NCBI GenBank assembly: GCA_033296885.1 | Contig: MU863955.1 | Span: 62,001 to 126,000, forward strand | From: Triangularia verruculosa | Taxonomy: Eukaryota; Ascomycota; Sordariomycetes; Sordariales; Podosporaceae | Length of the DNA: 64,000 bases | Direction of reading: 5' to 3' | Shown: in pieces, positions 60,319 through 64,000 of the stretch | Numbering within the stretch: position 1 is the first letter of the stretch | Layout of the letters: each line of letters opens with the position of its first letter | Notes under the pieces: generated by a model | The model's input: only the letters and a program-made list of their open reading frames with translations | What the model was told of the DNA's origin: nothing | The model's database searches: none | Position numbers and translations under genes: made by a program

Positions 60319-60901
60319 TGTTGGTATTGATACTATTAAACGAGTGTATGCAGAGTGAGGATGACGGCGAAAATATCAGTACTTGACGAGGGCCGGCGTG
60401 TAATTCTGATGCTGAATGGGAAGGGACTGGGTTACGGAAGAGCCAGCGAAGCCACAAGAGTCCCGCGCGGATTCATTTTCAACCCTGGAAGGTAATATTA
60501 TGCTTAGGTGAAGTTTCGCCATTTTGGAAGCCATGGCTGTTTCAAAATTGGCAAGACCGTACTTGGGTAAGAGCAACTTGAGGTGGGTGTTGAGGTTGAC
60601 TTATACACAATGTCGTTATGTAAGCAAATCGGAAAACGGTTGCTCCCAGCTCCGAGCTTGATTGATTTCTTGGCAGTCCACCCCGGCCACCAGTCTGGGG
60701 AGCTGGTGGGTCTAGCCGCCAAACAGACAGGGGTGTTTCAGCAACGTAAGCTTTTTGGAGACAGCTGTTTGGCAGAAGGCCACGGTGATGCTCAGGAGGG
60801 TCTGAGGCTCCAACAAGTCGACAGCCAATTTCACCCATAGAATTTCTTCAATTGGACAGGCGCATGTCATTCATGACCGTCTCGTCGTTTGCGTTTACAA
60901 G
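60319..60901. other. Divergent promoter between orphan gene and ost1
   Basis: No supported gene; short frames on both strands only. It contains the leader and promoter elements of two head-to-head genes. Confidence 0.5.
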
Positions 60902-62525
60902 ATGAAGACATCAGCAGTCTTCTCTGCCGTTCTTTCGCTGCTGTCGTTAGCTTCGGCCGCCAGCTCAGACAAGGGCAGCTCCAAATCAACACTCCCGTCC
61001 ACCTTCAAGCCCCCACAGGTCTTCAAGAACGCCAACCTTGTGCACGTCATCTCGGTCGAGAAGAACTATGTCAAGGAGAACATCAATGTGGTGGTAGAGA
61101 ACATCGACAAGAAGGCCCAGAATGAATACTACCTACCGTTCACGGCCGACCAGATCTCGCGCCTCGGCGGCGTCGAGGTGAAGGATCGCAAGGACACCAG
61201 CGCTGGACCTTTTGTTGCCGAGAATGTCGAATTCGACCCAGAAAGGTTGGTGGCCGGGCCGTGCGACTAGCATTGCATTTGCATTGCTAACCCATTCTCT
61301 AACTTGAGATAGTGACACCCAGTACCTTCGCATCCGACTTCCCAAACCCCTCGCGCCCGGCGCACAGCAGACACTGGGCATCAGCTACTACATCCTCAAG
61401 GCGTATTCTCCCCTCCCCGCTGCCATCAAGCAGGAAGAGGCGCAATTTCTTACATACACCTTCTCCGCCTACGTCCCCTCGGTTTATACCACCTCGAAGC
61501 AGAAGACCGAAGTCAAGTTCCCGTCAGGCAACATCCCCGATTATACAAAGATCCCGGGCAGCGGCGACATCAAGGAGTTCCCCCAGAAGCAGGGCACCAA
61601 GCTCACCTATGGGCCATTCGACGAGAAGCCCGCCGGCGCCTACGAGCCCATCCGCGTCCGTTTCGAGTTCAACAGGCCTGTAACCCACGTTGGCCGCCTG
61701 GAGCGGGACATTGAGGTCAGTCACTGGGGTGGAAATGTTGCATTCGAGGAGCGCTACACTCTCTACCACCGCGGCGCCAACCTCTCGTCGCTCTTCAACC
61801 GGGTCAAGTGGCAGCAGTCGCAGTACTACCAGCAGGGAAATACCCACGCGCTCAAGGAGCTCAAGTTCCCTCTGCGCGTCGGCAGCATCGACCCTTACTA
61901 TACCGATGTGATCGGCAATGTGTCGACCTCGAGATTCAGGAGCAACAAGCGTGAGGCTTCGCTCGAGATCAAGCCCCGCTACCCTGTATTTGGTGGCTGG
62001 AAGTATCCCTTCACCATTGGCTGGAACTCGGATGCGAAGAACTTCCTCCGGAAGACGGCCACCGGTGGCTTTGTGCTTAATGTGCCCTTCCTTGAGGGCC
62101 CCAAGCAGAACGAGGGTGTTGAGTATGAGCAGGTTGAGGTCCGGGTTATCTTGCCCGAGGGTGCTGAGTATGTTTTCCCCTCAAGTTTCCCAATTTTAAG
62201 TGTCGAGTATTAACCCTGTAATTCTACCAGGAACGTCAAGTATGTCACCTCGATTCCGACCCAGTCCATCAGCTCCACCGAAGTCGAGATCCACAAGACC
62301 TTTCTGGACACCATCGGGCGTACGGCGCTTGTGATCAAGACGCGCAACCTGGTGGATGACTTTAGGGACCGCGAGCTCGTCATTTCGTACGACTACCCTC
62401 TGTCGGCCAGTCTTCGCAAGCCATTCATCGTCTTTAGTAGCACTATTGCCTTTTTTGTGGCTGTGTGGTTGATTGGGAATATCGAGCTGAAGTTTGCCTC
62501 TGTTCCGGTTGTTTCTAAGAAATAG
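60902..62525 (+). CDS. ost1: Oligosaccharyltransferase subunit Ost1 (ribophorin I)
   Basis: Exons 60902-61245, 61313-62167, 62231-62525 (donors GTTGGT and GTATGT) give 497 aa. An N-terminal signal peptide of about 19 residues (AVFSAVLSLLSLASA) precedes a lumenal ribophorin I domain: FKNANLVHVISVEKNYVKEN, then LGISYYILKAYSPLPA, EVSHWGGNVAFEERYTLYHRGANL and the SLRKPFIVF region. A single membrane anchor lies at about 465-487, followed by a short basic tail ending SKK. Ost1 is a non-catalytic subunit of the ER complex that transfers glycans to Asn residues. The family length and signature blocks fit. It is divergent from the orphan gene. Confidence 0.96.
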
Positions 62526-62803
62526 ATGGGGGAAAGAGAATGGGAAAAGGATGGGTTTTTATAATATTAAAAAAGGGTGGGGGTTATATTTTTGATGATT
62601 ATTTCAATTCTTGTTTTCTTGATATCTACTCTTGTTCCTGGCGAAATGAAATGTGTATTTGTAACAGGCAAGGGATATTTTATTGGAAGAGAAAAAAATG
62701 TGCCGAAAGGAAGAACTATTGTGAGATTTGTGGTGGTGGTCGCAATGTATGTTGTCCTTGATAAGGGCAGAATGAGAATAGTTGGGATGCAACAACAAGC
62801 AAT

Positions 62804-62877
62804 GGTTTCGTGGTGTAGTTGGTTATCACGTCAGTCTAACACACTGAAGGTCTCCAGTTCGAGCCTGGACGAAATCA
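62804..62877 (+). tRNA. tRNA-Val(AAC), no intron
   Basis: Acceptor GGTTTCG/CGAAATC, D arm GGTGTAGTTGGTTATCAC, anticodon stem TCAGT/ACTGA with loop CTAACAC (anticodon AAC at 62838-62840), T arm TCCAG TTCGAGC CTGGA. A T6 run at about 62915 is the nearest candidate Pol III stop. Confidence 0.96.
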
Positions 62878-63680
62878 ATCATTGTCTACAATCAGGAACA
62901 TGTGATTCCGATCCTTTTTTCCTTTTGGTTTTTTTTCTGTCAGTTTTATGGTGGTGGTGGGGATCTTGGTGGGGATCTTGGTGGGGTGCGGGAGAGATGG
63001 GATGTGGTGGCATTGCTTCGCTGATGCCTTTTTCGACCGAACATTCTCGAGATCTGCCATCCGCCATCCGTCAGATGTCTTGCTTCTATTTTTTGCTCTT
63101 GTGGTGGAATATGAGCTGTATGTATGATCAACTAGTTCGCGGCTACTCCGTCTTGCCTCGACCCTCGTGTCAGTGACTGATTTGCAGTTGTTGTGCTGGG
63201 GATGTGAAGATCATGTTCGTATTATTCATGCAGTGTCACTCTCTGGTGGTTTTTGGTGAGGCTATGAGATGGGTTGTCTTGCCTTGTGTCCCCTGGTGAG
63301 TTAGAGGGGAGTGGTTGAGTGGTGGGGTTGGGAAGGCGAGGCAAACAAGGCATGTGAGCTGTGAGAAGCTGCGTCAGGGTCCTCGAGGTCCCTGCATGCT
63401 GCCTTGTTTTTTGTTGCCCCGGGTCTGGAACATTTTGGGGTGGTGGATTGGTCAGTTGATGGTTAGGGGTCTTGGAAGCTTTTGGAGAGGGATGTTTACA
63501 TATAAGTTGAGCTCTTTTACGTTTCTGTTCTTCTTTTCTTCATTCTCGGTAATCATCAAGCATCATTTGCCTATAACTACTGGGGCGGGCACTGTTCTCA
63601 TAAACAGTCCTTTACGAGACGAAGTTCTTAACCAACACCTACCTCCAAAAACAGAACAAATACATCTAGCTCCAAGCAAG
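62878..63680. other. Intergenic region, promoter of the His-rich gene
   Basis: No supported gene. The segment 63500-63680 is CT/CA-rich and looks like a fungal core promoter and leader. Confidence 0.5.
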
Positions 63681-64000
63681 ATGTGCTTCGGAACCCCTTC
63701 CTCAGAAAAATACTACTACCACGAGGAGATCGTCCCTGCCCGACCCTCGTCAAGGCATTCCCATCACCACCACCACCACGGCAGCAGAAGCAGCAGCCGG
63801 CACCATCACCATCATCGCTCATCTTCTCATCACCACCATCATCACGCCTCACCGAGAACCAGCGGAGCGTACTTGCGCCCGCCAACTAGAACGACTGTTA
63901 TTGTGCCTAGCCCGAGGGCAAGCATGACGAGCTATAGGGGAGAAAGCAGAGGACGGAGCCATGGGGAGAGGGTGGTGGAGATTGAGAGGAGTACTAGTCG
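63681..64000 (+). CDS. His/Ser/Arg-rich small protein, 3' end cut by window edge
   Basis: Open from the ATG at 63681 (MCFGTPSSEKYYYHEEIVPAR) to the window end, 106 codons. It contains two clusters of six to nine His separated by Ser/Arg, then a Ser/Arg-rich basic region. Small proteins with an MCFG start, a Tyr-Glu stretch and His clusters are found across filamentous ascomycetes (from memory); their function is unknown to me. His clusters could bind metal, but this is not shown by the sequence. Introns or further exons may lie beyond the window. Confidence 0.7.
   Translation, partial: MCFGTPSSEKYYYHEEIVPARPSSRHSHHHHHHGSRSSSRHHHHHRSSSHHHHHHASPRTSGAYLRPPTRTTVIVPSPRASMTSYRGESRGRSHGERVVEIERSTS

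Noticed and set aside
1..64000. Dispersed 5S rRNA genes, CRISPR arrays, secondary-metabolite cluster, intact transposons
   Set aside because: I looked for 5S-like sequence, regular spaced repeats, PKS/NRPS or transposase motifs and found none by eye; a covariance-model or repeat search would be needed to exclude diverged copies.

Overview
The window is nuclear DNA of a filamentous ascomycete, most likely a Sordariomycete and probably Sordariales (inference). The evidence is short introns with GTAAGT/GTATGT donors and CTGAC/CTAAC-type branch sites, intron-containing tRNA genes, and protein families typical of Pezizomycotina. No transposon with intact coding sequence, CRISPR, operon or viral gene was seen. 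I assembled the exons by hand, keeping frame and checking protein-family continuity at every junction.

Layout. 0-7.8 kb (minus strand): a BAH-PHD chromatin reader cut by the window edge (EPR-1-like), the vacuolar effluxer Atg22, and a small GRGGAGN-repeat (DUF3602) protein. 8.9-16.4 kb: an RBR-type (RING-IBR-RING) protein on the minus strand, head-to-head with the LYR protein SDHAF1 (succinate dehydrogenase assembly). These are followed by a large disordered fungal protein and tRNA-Leu(CAG). 19.3-28 kb: an MFS sugar transporter (minus) and the mismatch-repair protein Msh3 (plus), separated by 3.5 kb. 30-32.7 kb: tRNA-Val(TAC), then mitochondrial ribosome recycling factor tail-to-tail with another predicted mitochondrial protein. 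32.7-38.5 kb: a gene-poor stretch. 38.5-49.1 kb (plus): a GH3/PA14 beta-glucosidase without signal peptide, a Cdc1/Ted1-type metallophosphoesterase, and uracil-DNA glycosylase. 53.1-56.7 kb: an Msb1-type morphogenesis protein. 57.9-60.3 kb (minus): a Gly-rich orphan gene interrupted by one in-frame TAG. 60.9-64 kb: Ost1/ribophorin I, tRNA-Val(AAC), and a His-rich small protein cut by the window end.

Most genes are unrelated housekeeping functions rather than a cluster. Recurring themes are DNA repair (Msh3 and Ung1, each with a consensus PCNA-binding box), mitochondrial biogenesis (SDHAF1, Rrf1 and its convergent neighbour), and ER/vacuole membranes (Ost1, Cdc1/Ted1, Atg22).

The two most unusual observations are the single UAG splitting an otherwise continuous reading frame of about 790 codons at 57946-60318, a candidate for stop-codon recoding by sexual-stage A-to-I mRNA editing, and a 6-nucleotide micro-exon in atg22.
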